Assembly: GCF_003149045.1 (NCBI RefSeq)
Contig: NZ_QGDU01000017.1
Span: forward strand, 19,904 to 83,903
DNA: 64,000 nucleotides
DNA from: Fibrobacter sp. UWR4
GTDB taxonomy: Bacteria > Fibrobacterota > Fibrobacteria > Fibrobacterales > Fibrobacteraceae
Direction: 5' to 3'
Positions within the stretch are counted from its first letter, which is position 1; every line of letters starts with the position of its first letter. The notes under the pieces were generated by a model. It was not told the DNA's origin, made no database searches, and worked only from the letters and a program-made list of their open reading frames with translations. Of this stretch, positions 33,556 to 42,388 are shown in pieces. The position numbers and the translations under genes were made by a program.

Positions 33556-35306
33556 TGGATTGCGTTGCCTTGGACGAACGCAGAGCGACTGCTCTTGCCC
33601 ACGGACTTCGGATACCTCATGTGGTAGCCCGTTTCCTGGTGTCCCGAGGCATCAATACTCCCCTGGATGCTCGTCGCCTGCTGTGCAGCAGTAAGGATGA
33701 TGAACTGGACCCCTTTACCATGAAAGGCATGGAAGATGCGGTTCAGTGGATTCTGAACGTCCGTGAAAAGGGCGAGAAGGTCTTTATTTTTGGCGACTAC
33801 GATCTGGACGGCATGACGTCTGTAACGCTTCTGACCAAGGCCTTTGAAGACTTGAAGATTGTGTCTGACTGGAGGCTGCCGAATCGCTTCGGTGATGGTT
33901 ACGGTCTTTCTGTTTCTGCAGTGGATGAAATGTATGAAGCAGGTGCCCGCTATGTGGTAACTGTGGATACGGGCATTACGGCCAACGCAGAAATTGCCCA
34001 CGCCAAGGAATTGGGAATGGCCGTGATGGTCATTGACCACCATCAGCCTTCTGGAGAAGGCCTTCCTTGTTGCGATGTGCTGCTGGATCCCCATCAGGAA
34101 GGGGATCCGTATGAAAATCCGGAACTTTGCGGCGTAGGCGTATCCTACAAGTTTATTTGCGCCCTCTATTCCAGACTTTCCATTCCCTGTCCGACGAAGT
34201 TCCTGGACCTGGTTGCCTTGGGAACTCTGGCTGATCTGGTCCAGATGACTCCAGAAAATAGACTGTTTACCAAGATGGGCTTGACTCAGTTGAAGAACAG
34301 TCCTTGGCCAGGCTTGCAGGAAATGTATTCCGCCTTGATGAAGCCGGAAAGTACGGTGGGTGGCATTGATGTCATGTATAAGTTTGCCCCCATCCTGAAT
34401 GCTCCTGGCCGTATGGAACGTCCGGATCCGGCATTGAAACTTTTGCTGAGCCCAAACCGCGCCCAGGCAAATGCGTTGCTTGCTGAACTGAAGAACTGGA
34501 ATACCCGACGCAAACAGAAGGAAGCGGAAATCACGGACATGGCCATGGAGCAGGTCAAGCTCGTCTATGGCGATACCTTGCCGACCGTCCTTGTTGTTGC
34601 GGGTGAAAATTGGCATGTAGGCGTGATTGGTATTGTGGCGGCAAAGCTGGCCCAGGAATACCATCGTCCGGCGGCTGTGCTTTCCATTGTGGAAGGTGTG
34701 GCTCACGCCAGCGCCCGCGCTGTTCCCGGCTTCAACTGGCATCGTGCGCTCTTTGAATGTAGGGACTTGTTCGACCGTTGGGGTGGTCACGCCAATGCGG
34801 CTGGCTTCTCCTTGACTGCGGACAAGATTGATGAACTTCGCAAACGTCTGGAGGTATCTGCCGCCGACCAGAATTACACGGGCGAAGAAACGGTTCTGTC
34901 GGAAGACTATCCTTACGATATCCAGGTGGCGCTCCACGAACTGACCATAGAGACTTCCCAGTACATGCCTTTCTGCCAGAACCAGAATCGTAACCAGATG
35001 TTGCCCATTCTCTGCTTCCTGGATTTGCTGGAACCTTTTGGCGGAAACTTCCCCTATCCTACGTTCCGTGCGGATAACGTGAAGGTGCACCGCTTCCGTG
35101 AGTTGTCCGGCGGTCATCTCCAGATGGAAATTTCACAGGCGGGTAGCCCGGTGTTCCAGGCTATTGCGTTTGGTCTTCGCAAGCGCAAGACGGTCTTAAC
35201 GGGTACCTCTCCGGTATCCATCGTCTTTGAACCTACCTGGAACTACTACAACGGTCACAAGTCCTTGCAGTTGTGCATCAAGGCCATTGAGCAGGGTAAG
35301 TCCTAA
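33555..35306 (+). CDS. recJ: single-stranded-DNA exonuclease RecJ
   Basis: 583 residues, close to the usual 550-600. The DHH phosphoesterase motifs are clear: FGDYDLDGMTSVTLL (motif I), VTVDTGITA, VMVIDHHQPSGE (motif III, DHH) and VALGTLADLVQM. A DHHA1 domain follows (GGHANAAGFSL near 415) and an OB-like RecJ C-terminal part. It degrades single-stranded DNA 5' to 3' in repair and recombination. It overlaps holB by 1 base and the next gene by 1 base, a tight operon. Confidence 0.95.
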   Translation: MDCVALDERRATALAHGLRIPHVVARFLVSRGINTPLDARRLLCSSKDDELDPFTMKGMEDAVQWILNVREKGEKVFIFGDYDLDGMTSVTLLTKAFEDLKIVSDWRLPNRFGDGYGLSVSAVDEMYEAGARYVVTVDTGITANAEIAHAKELGMAVMVIDHHQPSGEGLPCCDVLLDPHQEGDPYENPELCGVGVSYKFICALYSRLSIPCPTKFLDLVALGTLADLVQMTPENRLFTKMGLTQLKNSPWPGLQEMYSALMKPESTVGGIDVMYKFAPILNAPGRMERPDPALKLLLSPNRAQANALLAELKNWNTRRKQKEAEITDMAMEQVKLVYGDTLPTVLVVAGENWHVGVIGIVAAKLAQEYHRPAAVLSIVEGVAHASARAVPGFNWHRALFECRDLFDRWGGHANAAGFSLTADKIDELRKRLEVSAADQNYTGEETVLSEDYPYDIQVALHELTIETSQYMPFCQNQNRNQMLPILCFLDLLEPFGGNFPYPTFRADNVKVHRFRELSGGHLQMEISQAGSPVFQAIAFGLRKRKTVLTGTSPVSIVFEPTWNYYNGHKSLQLCIKAIEQGKS

Positions 35307-35830
35307 TGTTCTTTAGAAATCTGTTTGGCTTGTTCGTTATCATGCTGTTCCTCGCCTTGGTCGTGGGCGTCCTGCTAATGCCTAGACGCGGCTACCAGAC
35401 TCCGGTGGATGTGCGTGAAGTGGAGGTGGAGGATGTCCATAAGGTGGAAACGCCTTTTGTGGGCCGTATGATTCTTCCTGAAGCGTCCGACATCGAGGTG
35501 CTGGAAAATTCTGCTGGAAGAGACATGGAACAGATGGCCCGTTTCCTGCAGGGACGTGCAGCTGGCCTCCATTGGCTCGCCAACGAACATTTCAAGAAGG
35601 CCTGGCGTCACTATCGCAAGAGAACGACCGTCCCTGACATCCACGCCAGGTTGATTCTTTCCGTGGATTCCATGGGCGTGTTTCAGGTGGATTCCATTAT
35701 GTCCGATACGGACGATATGGACTTGGCTGCCCATCTTCAGGACCACATAAAAAAATACTGGCGCTACCGTCGTAGCACCAGTGGAAAAACGGATTTTATA
35801 GTCCCGTTTATTTGGACTTCAAAATATTAA
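35306..35830 (+). CDS. small membrane-anchored protein with TonB-C/AgmX-like end
   Basis: 174 residues. One membrane helix (about 5-27, LFGLFVIMLFLALVVGVLLM), a charged linker, and a C-terminal part of about 70 residues (ARLILSVDSMGVFQVDSIM and KKYWRYRR..FIVPFIWTS). This end follows the same pattern as the C-terminal domain of the protein at 10640, a beta strand, a G-x-F turn, a helix and W-x-Y/F then final VPF. It may be a small energy transducer or an orphan domain. Overlaps recJ by one base, so it is in that operon. No family name can be given with confidence. Confidence 0.55.
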   Translation: MFFRNLFGLFVIMLFLALVVGVLLMPRRGYQTPVDVREVEVEDVHKVETPFVGRMILPEASDIEVLENSAGRDMEQMARFLQGRAAGLHWLANEHFKKAWRHYRKRTTVPDIHARLILSVDSMGVFQVDSIMSDTDDMDLAAHLQDHIKKYWRYRRSTSGKTDFIVPFIWTSKY

Positions 35831-36248
35831 GAAGCTGGTCGGCCTTCTTCTCGATGAGGATGAAGGCTTCGAACATACGGGCTTCGCGCCACTTGATCAG
35901 GTACTTGGCTCGCCAATCATCAGCCACCATTTCGGTGTCTTCGTGATTGCCTTCCTTTTCCTTTTCGTTCTGGTACCATTCTTCCTTCTTGATTTCCTTG
36001 ATCATGTCGCCAAGTTCTGCGGCAGGCTGCAGGGAACCCTTGCAAAGGAGAAGTGCGCGGAGGTTGTCCAGGAGAATCTCGTCGGTAGGTTCATCGGCAT
36101 CGTCCCGGGCGCAATCCCAGATCTCGCCGCGATGACGTTCCGTCCAGCCAATCAGGTGCTTTTCAGTCTTCTGAAGTTCGCCCTTGGCAAGCTTTTCCTC
36201 GACTGCTTCGCGGGGGTAGTAAATGCTGTTCGGATAAAAGTCGATCAT
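35808..36248 (-). CDS. hypothetical protein, acidic helical
   Basis: 146 residues from the ATG at 36248 (MIDFYPNS), with AGCGAGG 9 bases upstream; a TTG at 36281 would add 11 residues. Mainly helical and rich in Glu, Lys and Trp, with no signal peptide or membrane segment, so cytoplasmic. I recognise no family. Its 3' end overlaps that of the plus-strand gene at 35306 by 23 bases, tail to tail. It lies just downstream of tRNA-Leu and reads in the same direction. Confidence 0.55.
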   Translation of the reverse strand: MIDFYPNSIYYPREAVEEKLAKGELQKTEKHLIGWTERHRGEIWDCARDDADEPTDEILLDNLRALLLCKGSLQPAAELGDMIKEIKKEEWYQNEKEKEGNHEDTEMVADDWRAKYLIKWREARMFEAFILIEKKADQLLNILKSK

Positions 36249-36285
36249 GATGACCTCGCTACCTTTTAAAAGTTTGCTCAATTAA

Positions 36286-36368
<83 letters not shown>

Positions 36369-36438
36369 AGGTGTTGAGCGTGGCACAAATATATAAAAAA
36401 TTAGGTCTGCTGCCTTAGTATTTGTTAAATTAAAGGAT

Positions 36439-36852
36439 ATGAAAAAGACTATTTCCCTTTTTTCCACATTTATCTTTGCCTTTTTGGTTTTGATTCTGTT
36501 GGTTCAACCCAAGGCCTACGCCTATGATGGCGATATGGATGTGTATCGTGAATTCAAGGAAGACTTGGCTCTTGCACGAGACACCTACATCAGTTCCCTG
36601 AACATGGCCATGGACGAAAAGGAAGTAAGCAATCCGTCCTGGAATGATATTGAATTTGAAGCACCGGATATGAAGTACTGTACTTTGAAAGAACTTCCCG
36701 GGGGCTTCAAGATTAAGGGTGCCCATGGCGCCTATAAGGTGGAAGTCGACATCAAGTTTGTTCCTGGTCGTGAAGACATGCGTTACCAGGTGAAACACTC
36801 CAAAGGAAGCAACGGTCCTGGTAAGGAAATCGTAGGCGAAGTCTTCAGATAG
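36439..36852 (+). CDS. exported small protein of unknown function
   Basis: 137 residues. Signal peptide (MKKTISLFSTFIFAFLVLIL, cut near AYA) and a mature domain of about 108 residues with DMKYCTLKELPGGFKIKGA and a beta-rich tail VEVDIKFVPGREDMRYQVKH. AAAGGAT precedes the ATG. I recognise no family. It faces gpmI tail to tail with the duplicated terminator region between them. Confidence 0.6.
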   Translation: MKKTISLFSTFIFAFLVLILLVQPKAYAYDGDMDVYREFKEDLALARDTYISSLNMAMDEKEVSNPSWNDIEFEAPDMKYCTLKELPGGFKIKGAHGAYKVEVDIKFVPGREDMRYQVKHSKGSNGPGKEIVGEVFR

Positions 36853-36908
36853 CAGGTACACTTCGCTTGAGGTCGGAGCTGCACTCCTAGAGGGATTAGA
36901 AGCCTGTA

Positions 36909-36939
36909 AAAAAAGGATGCCTTTAGGGCATCCTTTTTT
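36909..36939. terminator. bidirectional terminator, outer copy
   Basis: 13-bp stem (36909-36921 with 36927-36939), A7 on one side and T6 on the other. It ends the plus-strand gene at 36439. It is also a diverged copy of the gpmI terminator at 37135. Confidence 0.85.
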
Positions 36940-36972
36940 AGTAGACAGTTATTAGTAGTCGGTAGACAGGAA

Positions 36973-37008
36973 CTACTTAATGATGAGCATCGAATCGTCC
37001 CAGGCTTC
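36973..37008 (-). pseudogene. second copy of the last 11 codons of gpmI
   Basis: Reading on the minus strand the segment gives EAWDDSMLIIK and a stop, against EAWDDSMLVIK and a stop in the real gpmI 231 bases away. The similar terminator and the GGATTAGAAGC stretch are also repeated. It is thus a partial 3' duplication of gpmI, without the rest of the gene. Confidence 0.75.
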
Positions 37009-37011
37009 TCG

Positions 37012-37119
37012 TGAACCTCCGCAGTTTACTGCGGGAGGTGAGCTTTAGCTCGCCGTTCGGTGAACGAAATCGTTTTTTCTAGAGATGCATCCACTTTAGT
37101 GGATAGCAGCTCTTAAAAA
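37012..37119. other. hairpin-rich spacer between the gpmI 3' copies
   Basis: Several short inverted repeats lie side by side: ACCTCCGCAG...CTGCGGGAGGT (37014-37038), GAGC...GCTC, CGTTCGGTGAACG and ATCCAC...GTGGAT. No open frame or known RNA family is visible. Confidence 0.5.
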
Positions 37120-37134
37120 GGATTAGAAGCTTGT

Positions 37135-37166
37135 AAAAAAGGAAGCCTTTGCAGGCTTCCTTTTTT
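37135..37166. terminator. gpmI terminator, inner copy
   Basis: 13-bp stem (37135-37147 with 37154-37166) with A6 and T6 flanks. Lies 38 bases beyond the gpmI stop on the minus strand. Confidence 0.85.
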
Positions 37167-37203
37167 AACACCGACGGATGTCGGTGTAGATGACTAATTA
37201 ACC

Positions 37204-38838
37204 TTACTTGATCACGAGCATGGAGTCATCCCAGGCTTCGTGCTTTTCGAAGCCGAGGAGGTTAGCGGTGGTTGCTGCCAAGTTGGACAGACCCCAGTCG
37301 CCTTCCTTGAGGCCCAGCTTGCCGCCAGTAACGTTATCGTACAGAATGCAGGGAACCTTGTTCAAGGTGTGGCTGGTCTTTGCCTTGAAGGAACCATCCT
37401 TGTTCACCTTGGGCATGCCGGTCTTCTTGTCGATTTCATACATTTCGTCGGCGTTACCATGGTCAGCGGTAATGAGAGCAACACCGCCGGCTGCGTCGAT
37501 CACCGGGAGGAGACGAGCGAGGCCGATGTCCACAGCTTCGATAGCCATGGTAGCTGCACGGAAGGAACCAGTGTGGCCCACCATGTCGCCGTTGGGGTAG
37601 TTGCAGCGGAGCGTCTGGTACTTACCGCTCTTGATAGCTTCGATCATAGCGTCGGTAACTTCTGCAGCCTTCATCCAAGGACGCTGTTCGAAGGGGACAA
37701 CGTCGGATTCGATTTCCAGATAAGTTTCGCCGTCAAACTTGCTGGAACGGTTACCATTCCAGAAGTAAGTCACGTGGCCGTACTTCTGAGTTTCAGAGCA
37801 AGCGAACTGCTTCACGCCAGTTTCTGCGAACCATTCGCCGGAGGTTTCCTTGATTGCCGGAGGAGGAACCAGGAAGCGGTTGGGGAGCTTCAGGTCGCCA
37901 TCGTACTGGAGCATGCCTGCGTAGCAAACCTTGGGGAAGCGGACGCGGTCGAATTCGTTGAAGGATTCTTCTTCGAAGGCGCGGGTGATTTCGATGGCAC
38001 GGTCGCCACGGAAGTTGAAGAACACAACGGAGTCGCCATCGTTGATGGTGCCAACCGGCTGGCCGTTAGCTGCGATAACGAACGGCGGGAGGTCCTGGTC
38101 GATAGCCTTGGTTTCGCCACGGAGAGTTTCGATAGCCTGCTTAGCGGATTCGAACATACGGCCTTCACCCAGAACGTGGGTCTTCCAGCCAAGTTCAACC
38201 ATCTTCCAGTTAGCATTGTAACGGTCCATGGTGATCTGCATACGGCCACCACCGGAAGCGATGCAAACGTCGAATTCAGAAGAACGGAGTTCAGAGAGGA
38301 ACTGTTCGAAGGGTTCCACATAGTCCAGAGCGGAAGTTTCAGGAACGTCACGACCGTCGAGAAGGATGTGGACGCGAACCTTCTTCACTGCTTCCTTCTT
38401 AGCCTGGGCCACCATGGCCTTCAGGTGAGAAATGTTGGAGTGAACGTTGCCGTCGGAGAAGAGGCCGATGAAGTGAAGAACAGTGTTCTTTTCACGAACG
38501 TTGGCGGAGATTTCCTTCCAGGCGTCGCGGCCGAAGATTTCGCCGGAAACGATGGAGTCCTGAACGAGAGCTGCACCCTGGTTGTAAACCTGGCCAGCAC
38601 CGATTGCGTTATGGCCAACTTCGGAGTTACCCATGTCTTCGTTGGTGGGCATACCGACAGCGCGGCCGTGAGCCTTCAGAAGAACGTTGGGGTAAGCCTT
38701 GAAGAGGTTGTCGAGGGTCGGCTGACGGGCGGCCTTGATGGCGTTGCCCTGTTCGTTGTTATTGATGCCGTAACCGTCCATAACGATGGTAACGACGGGA
38801 CCCTTGATACCGGGGAAGTTGGAAAGCTTCTTAAGCAT
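37204..38838 (-). CDS. gpmI: 2,3-bisphosphoglycerate-independent phosphoglycerate mutase
   Basis: 544 residues, slightly longer than the usual 510. Motifs of the alkaline-phosphatase superfamily: TIVMDGYGIN (metal Asp 21), TNEDMGNSEVGHNAIGAG (phospho-Ser 72) and, near the C-terminus, ITADHGNADEM and KTSHTLNKVPCI. It interconverts 3- and 2-phosphoglycerate in glycolysis in the cytoplasm. The ATG at 38838 is preceded by GGAG. Strong codon bias suggests high expression. Its 3' end and terminator are partly duplicated just downstream. Confidence 0.96.
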   Translation of the reverse strand: MLKKLSNFPGIKGPVVTIVMDGYGINNNEQGNAIKAARQPTLDNLFKAYPNVLLKAHGRAVGMPTNEDMGNSEVGHNAIGAGQVYNQGAALVQDSIVSGEIFGRDAWKEISANVREKNTVLHFIGLFSDGNVHSNISHLKAMVAQAKKEAVKKVRVHILLDGRDVPETSALDYVEPFEQFLSELRSSEFDVCIASGGGRMQITMDRYNANWKMVELGWKTHVLGEGRMFESAKQAIETLRGETKAIDQDLPPFVIAANGQPVGTINDGDSVVFFNFRGDRAIEITRAFEEESFNEFDRVRFPKVCYAGMLQYDGDLKLPNRFLVPPPAIKETSGEWFAETGVKQFACSETQKYGHVTYFWNGNRSSKFDGETYLEIESDVVPFEQRPWMKAAEVTDAMIEAIKSGKYQTLRCNYPNGDMVGHTGSFRAATMAIEAVDIGLARLLPVIDAAGGVALITADHGNADEMYEIDKKTGMPKVNKDGSFKAKTSHTLNKVPCILYDNVTGGKLGLKEGDWGLSNLAATTANLLGFEKHEAWDDSMLVIK

Positions 38839-38916
38839 AGTGTACTCCAGTTATGCCCGGACCTTCCGGGCGTGTTAAATTTACGGGTTAAATTTAGAAA
38901 AAATGGGGGGTAAATA

Positions 38917-38946
38917 AAAGACCCCTCGCAAAAGCGAGGAGTCTTT
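38917..38946 (-). terminator. terminator of the lipoprotein gene at 38969
   Basis: Stem of 12 pairs with one mismatch (38917-38929 with 38934-38946), AAAA loop, then T-rich on the minus strand. Confidence 0.8.
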
Positions 38947-38968
38947 AAAAGGCTAAAATCTTTAAGGA

Positions 38969-40000
38969 TTACTGAACCTTGTAGACTGCCAGCTTTACGG
39001 TGTAGTTACCGTTGTTGCCGATCTTTGCACCGTTAACAGCGAGTGCGAAGAAGCCTGCGCCAGTAGCTTCGTTGAAAGCCTTGGTCTTACCGACGTAGAT
39101 GTCGCCAGTGTAGTTTTCCATCAGGTTGTCAATGGTAGTACCGGTGATGCTCTTGTACTTGAAGTCGCTCATGTGAACGATACCGCCGTTTTCGGGCTTA
39201 GCATCCGGCCAGTAGTCCTGACCGTATTCTTCGGTGTTGCTGATGATGGAGAATGCTGCACCGTTGCCGCTAGTGATGGAGTAGTCGTCACCGCTGGTGG
39301 ACTTGGACTTGACAACCACGATATCTGCGGTAGGAGATGCGACTGCAGTGCAGGTGGCCAGATCAAGACCCGGAGCCATGTCGGTAGTGAGGGTTACTTC
39401 GGGGCAAGCGACCATGACGGGACTTGCAGAGGGCTGTGTGGCAGCGCTGCTTGCAGGAGTATTGGTCTTGCAGTACATGTCCGGACGGTTGAAGCTAATG
39501 GACTGGGTGTTGGACAAGTCCTGCTTCATGGTGCCATCGTTTGCAGTAGCGGTAATGATGAACTTGTATTCGCCACATTCAGTCAGAGAAGCGTCCTGCA
39601 GGTTAAACATGACGTTTGCTTCCGTGAGGGAAACGCTCTTGTTGGTGGGGAAGGCGGGCAGAATGAAGGTGGGCTGTGCTGCAATAGTCTGCACGTCTGC
39701 GCCAACGACCTTACCAATCTGGATGGTCACGTTGGTGAACTGAAGATTTTCGGAAGCGGCGATGGTGGTGTCGGTGAATGCAAGGCCGATAGAACCGGTC
39801 AGCTTCACCTGGGTACCTGCGTTGACGACATTGAGGCCGGTGAAGGTAATGGAACCATCCTGGCGGGTGTCGATATTAATGGAAGTGCCCGGACCATTGC
39901 TGGGCTTGGTGGAACCTTCGTCACCGCAAGCGATAAGGCCGAATGCGCCCATTGCGAACACAGAACCTGCCAGAAGTGTCTTTGCAAATTTGTAACTCAT
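38969..40000 (-). CDS. lipoprotein of unknown function
   Basis: 343 residues from the ATG at 40000, which has GAGAGGA 8 bases upstream; the frame runs further to 40045, but without a ribosome site. Lipoprotein signal (FAMGAFGLIAC, Cys near 25) and a long beta-rich mature part with two halves joined by a Thr/Ser/Pro-rich linker (TNTPASSAATQPSASP). It looks like a surface or periplasmic lipoprotein of Fibrobacter type with no known domain. Own terminator; codon use is biased as in the envelope genes, suggesting high expression. Confidence 0.7.
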   Translation of the reverse strand: MSYKFAKTLLAGSVFAMGAFGLIACGDEGSTKPSNGPGTSINIDTRQDGSITFTGLNVVNAGTQVKLTGSIGLAFTDTTIAASENLQFTNVTIQIGKVVGADVQTIAAQPTFILPAFPTNKSVSLTEANVMFNLQDASLTECGEYKFIITATANDGTMKQDLSNTQSISFNRPDMYCKTNTPASSAATQPSASPVMVACPEVTLTTDMAPGLDLATCTAVASPTADIVVVKSKSTSGDDYSITSGNGAAFSIISNTEEYGQDYWPDAKPENGGIVHMSDFKYKSITGTTIDNLMENYTGDIYVGKTKAFNEATGAGFFALAVNGAKIGNNGNYTVKLAVYKVQ

Positions 40001-40157
40001 AGTTAAATCCTCTCTATATGTTTTTTGCCTTTGAAAAATACACAAAATTATTCCAAAACGGACTGTTTAAAAGGGCAAATTAGTGTAAAAAGAAGCTTTA
40101 TGTGACTAAAAATTCGCAAAAAAGGCGTTTTTGGGATTTTTTTGATCGTCTGGGGGG

Positions 40158-42365
40158 TTATTTCCCCATATCCCGAATAAGATCGCGGAGACGGGCTGCT
40201 TCCTCAAAATCCAGCTTGGCGGCGGCGGCCTTCATCTGCTGTTCCAGTTCCTCGATAGAAAGGTCGCTTCGCTTTGAGGTATGAGGCCGCTTCGCTTTGA
40301 GGGGTGAGGATTTCTTGGGTTTACCTAAGGGTGCGCCTGTAAACAGCGGTTGGTCGCCGTCTTCTTCGTTGCCCAGGCCGTAGTCGGCATCGTAATCCGG
40401 ATCTTCGGCTGCCTGGGGCGTCTTGTCCCCGCGCCAGAGGTCCATCAACGGATCGTTAATGACCAGGTCCCCTTCCAGCTTGCGGCTGACGGACTTTGGC
40501 GTAATGCCATGTTCCTTGTTGAATTCCTCCTGCAGGGTGCGGCGACGGACGGTTTCGTCCACTGCCTTTTGAAGGCTGTCGGTCATGTTGTCGGCGAACA
40601 GCAATACGGTGCCGTTCACATTTCTGGACGCGCGGCCCATGGTCTGGATCAGGCTGCGGTAGTTGCGGAGGAAACCTTCCTTGTCGGCGTCCAGAATGGC
40701 CACCATGCTGACTTCCGGCAAATCCAGGCCTTCGCGGAGCAAATTGATGCCCACCAGCACGTCGAACTCGCCGGTGCGCAGCCCTTTAATGAGGTCGTGA
40801 CGTTCCAGGGTCTTGATGTCACTGTGTAAATACTTGGCCTTGATACCTGCTTCCACAAAATAGTCGGTCAGGTCCTGAGCCATTTTCTTGGTAAGGGTGG
40901 TGACCAGCACGCGGTCGCCATTCTTGATGGTTTTCTCGATGCGGTAAAGCAACACGTCCATCTGTCCCTGGATGGGGAACATCTCGATCTTCGGATCCAG
41001 AAGGCCTGTGGGGCGGTTGATCTGTTCGGCCACCACGCCGCCGGTCTTTTCAAGTTCGTATTCGCCCGGCGTTGCGCTGACGAACAGCACTTGCTTGGGA
41101 TACATGAACTCGAATTCCTTGAAGTTCATGGGGCGGTTGTCCAGGGCGCAGGGCAGACGGAAACCGTAATTCACCAGGGTGGTTTTACGGCTCTTGTCGC
41201 CTTCGGCCATGCCGCCTACCTGGGGAATACTTACGTGGGATTCGTCCACCATCAAAAGCCAGTCATCGCCGAAGTAGTCGATCAGCGTAAAGGGGCGGGT
41301 GCCCGGTTCGCGGTTTTCGATAATGGCGGAATAGTTCTCGATGCCGCTGCACATACCGGTTTCGCGGATCATTTCCATGTCGTAGCGGGTGCGGCTGGAG
41401 AGTCGGGCGGATTCCAGAACCTTACCTTCCTTGTCCAATTCGGCAAGGCGGTCCGTCAATTGCAACTGCATACGCTGCAGGATACCGGCTCGGCCCTCTT
41501 CCTTCGTCACGAAGTGCTTGGCGGGAGCGATGGTCATTTCTTCCAGCTCCTGGATGACCTCACCGGTAATGATGTTGAAGCGCACCAGACGATCCACTTC
41601 GTCGCCGAACAGCTCGATGCGCATGCCGTCTTCGTCGTAGCTGGGGTGGATTTCGATGACGTCGCCATGGCAGCGGAAGGTTCCGCGTTCCAGGCTGAAG
41701 TCGTTACGGGTGTATTGGATGCGGACCAGTTCGTGAAGCAGGTCGTCGCGGTCCTTGATGTCGCCCTTCTTGATTCGGACCATCAGGTCGAAATATTCGG
41801 CGGGGCTGCCCAAGCCGTAAATGCAGCTGACGGAAGCGATGATGATGACGTCGCGACGAGTCAGCAGGTTAGCCGTTGCACGCAGGCGCAGCTTGTCGAT
41901 TTCGTCGTTGATGCTGGCGTCTTTTTCAATGAAGGTATCGGTGTGGGGAATGTAGGCTTCGGGCTGGAAATAGTCGTAATAGCTGACGAAATATTCCACC
42001 GCATTCTTGGGGAAGAATGCCTTGAATTCCTGATAGAGCTGTGCTGCAAGAGTCTTGTTGTGGGTGAGAATCAGAGTAGGCTTGCCCACGTTCTTGATGA
42101 CGTTTGCCATGGTGAACGTCTTGCCGGAACCGGTTACGCCAAGGAGCGTCTGGAACTGGTCCCCTTGCTTGAAACCCTCGGTAATCTGCTCGATGGCCTT
42201 GGGCTGGTCACCTGCGGCACCATACTGACTGACCAGTTCGAAGTTGGCGCGGGTTGGCGCCTGGAACTGACGTAATCTTCCCGGAAGGCTCTGCTCGGGG
42301 GAGAGAACCTTTGCTATCGGTTTTGCATACGGATCCGGGGTAATTGTCTTGCGCGCTCTAGCCAT
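40158..42365 (-). CDS. uvrB: excinuclease ABC subunit UvrB
   Basis: 735 residues, somewhat longer than the usual 660-680. P-loop GVTGSGKT (76-83), the beta-hairpin YYDYFQPEAYIP, DESHVSIPQ (DEAD-like), and SATPGEYEL, QTMGRASRN of the second helicase domain are all present. The C-terminal UVR motif (SIEELEQQMKAAAAKLDFEE) binds UvrC. UvrB checks DNA damage in nucleotide excision repair. An extra low-complexity stretch before the UVR motif holds two 23-bp direct repeats (40262-40307). Start: ATG at 42365. Confidence 0.96.
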   Translation of the reverse strand: MARARKTITPDPYAKPIAKVLSPEQSLPGRLRQFQAPTRANFELVSQYGAAGDQPKAIEQITEGFKQGDQFQTLLGVTGSGKTFTMANVIKNVGKPTLILTHNKTLAAQLYQEFKAFFPKNAVEYFVSYYDYFQPEAYIPHTDTFIEKDASINDEIDKLRLRATANLLTRRDVIIIASVSCIYGLGSPAEYFDLMVRIKKGDIKDRDDLLHELVRIQYTRNDFSLERGTFRCHGDVIEIHPSYDEDGMRIELFGDEVDRLVRFNIITGEVIQELEEMTIAPAKHFVTKEEGRAGILQRMQLQLTDRLAELDKEGKVLESARLSSRTRYDMEMIRETGMCSGIENYSAIIENREPGTRPFTLIDYFGDDWLLMVDESHVSIPQVGGMAEGDKSRKTTLVNYGFRLPCALDNRPMNFKEFEFMYPKQVLFVSATPGEYELEKTGGVVAEQINRPTGLLDPKIEMFPIQGQMDVLLYRIEKTIKNGDRVLVTTLTKKMAQDLTDYFVEAGIKAKYLHSDIKTLERHDLIKGLRTGEFDVLVGINLLREGLDLPEVSMVAILDADKEGFLRNYRSLIQTMGRASRNVNGTVLLFADNMTDSLQKAVDETVRRRTLQEEFNKEHGITPKSVSRKLEGDLVINDPLMDLWRGDKTPQAAEDPDYDADYGLGNEEDGDQPLFTGAPLGKPKKSSPLKAKRPHTSKRSDLSIEELEQQMKAAAAKLDFEEAARLRDLIRDMGK
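40262..40307. repeat. two tandem 23-bp repeats inside uvrB
   Basis: Units 40262-40284 and 40285-40307 match at 20 of 23 positions around GCTTCGCTTTGAGG. The period is not a multiple of three, so the two copies are read in different frames, in the linker before the UVR motif. Confidence 0.7.
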
Positions 42366-42388
42366 GTATCAAAGATACATTTATAGAA

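Noticed and set aside
37240..38913. Long plus-strand frame over gpmI
   Set aside because: A shadow of the highly biased gpmI gene; it has no ribosome site and no family.
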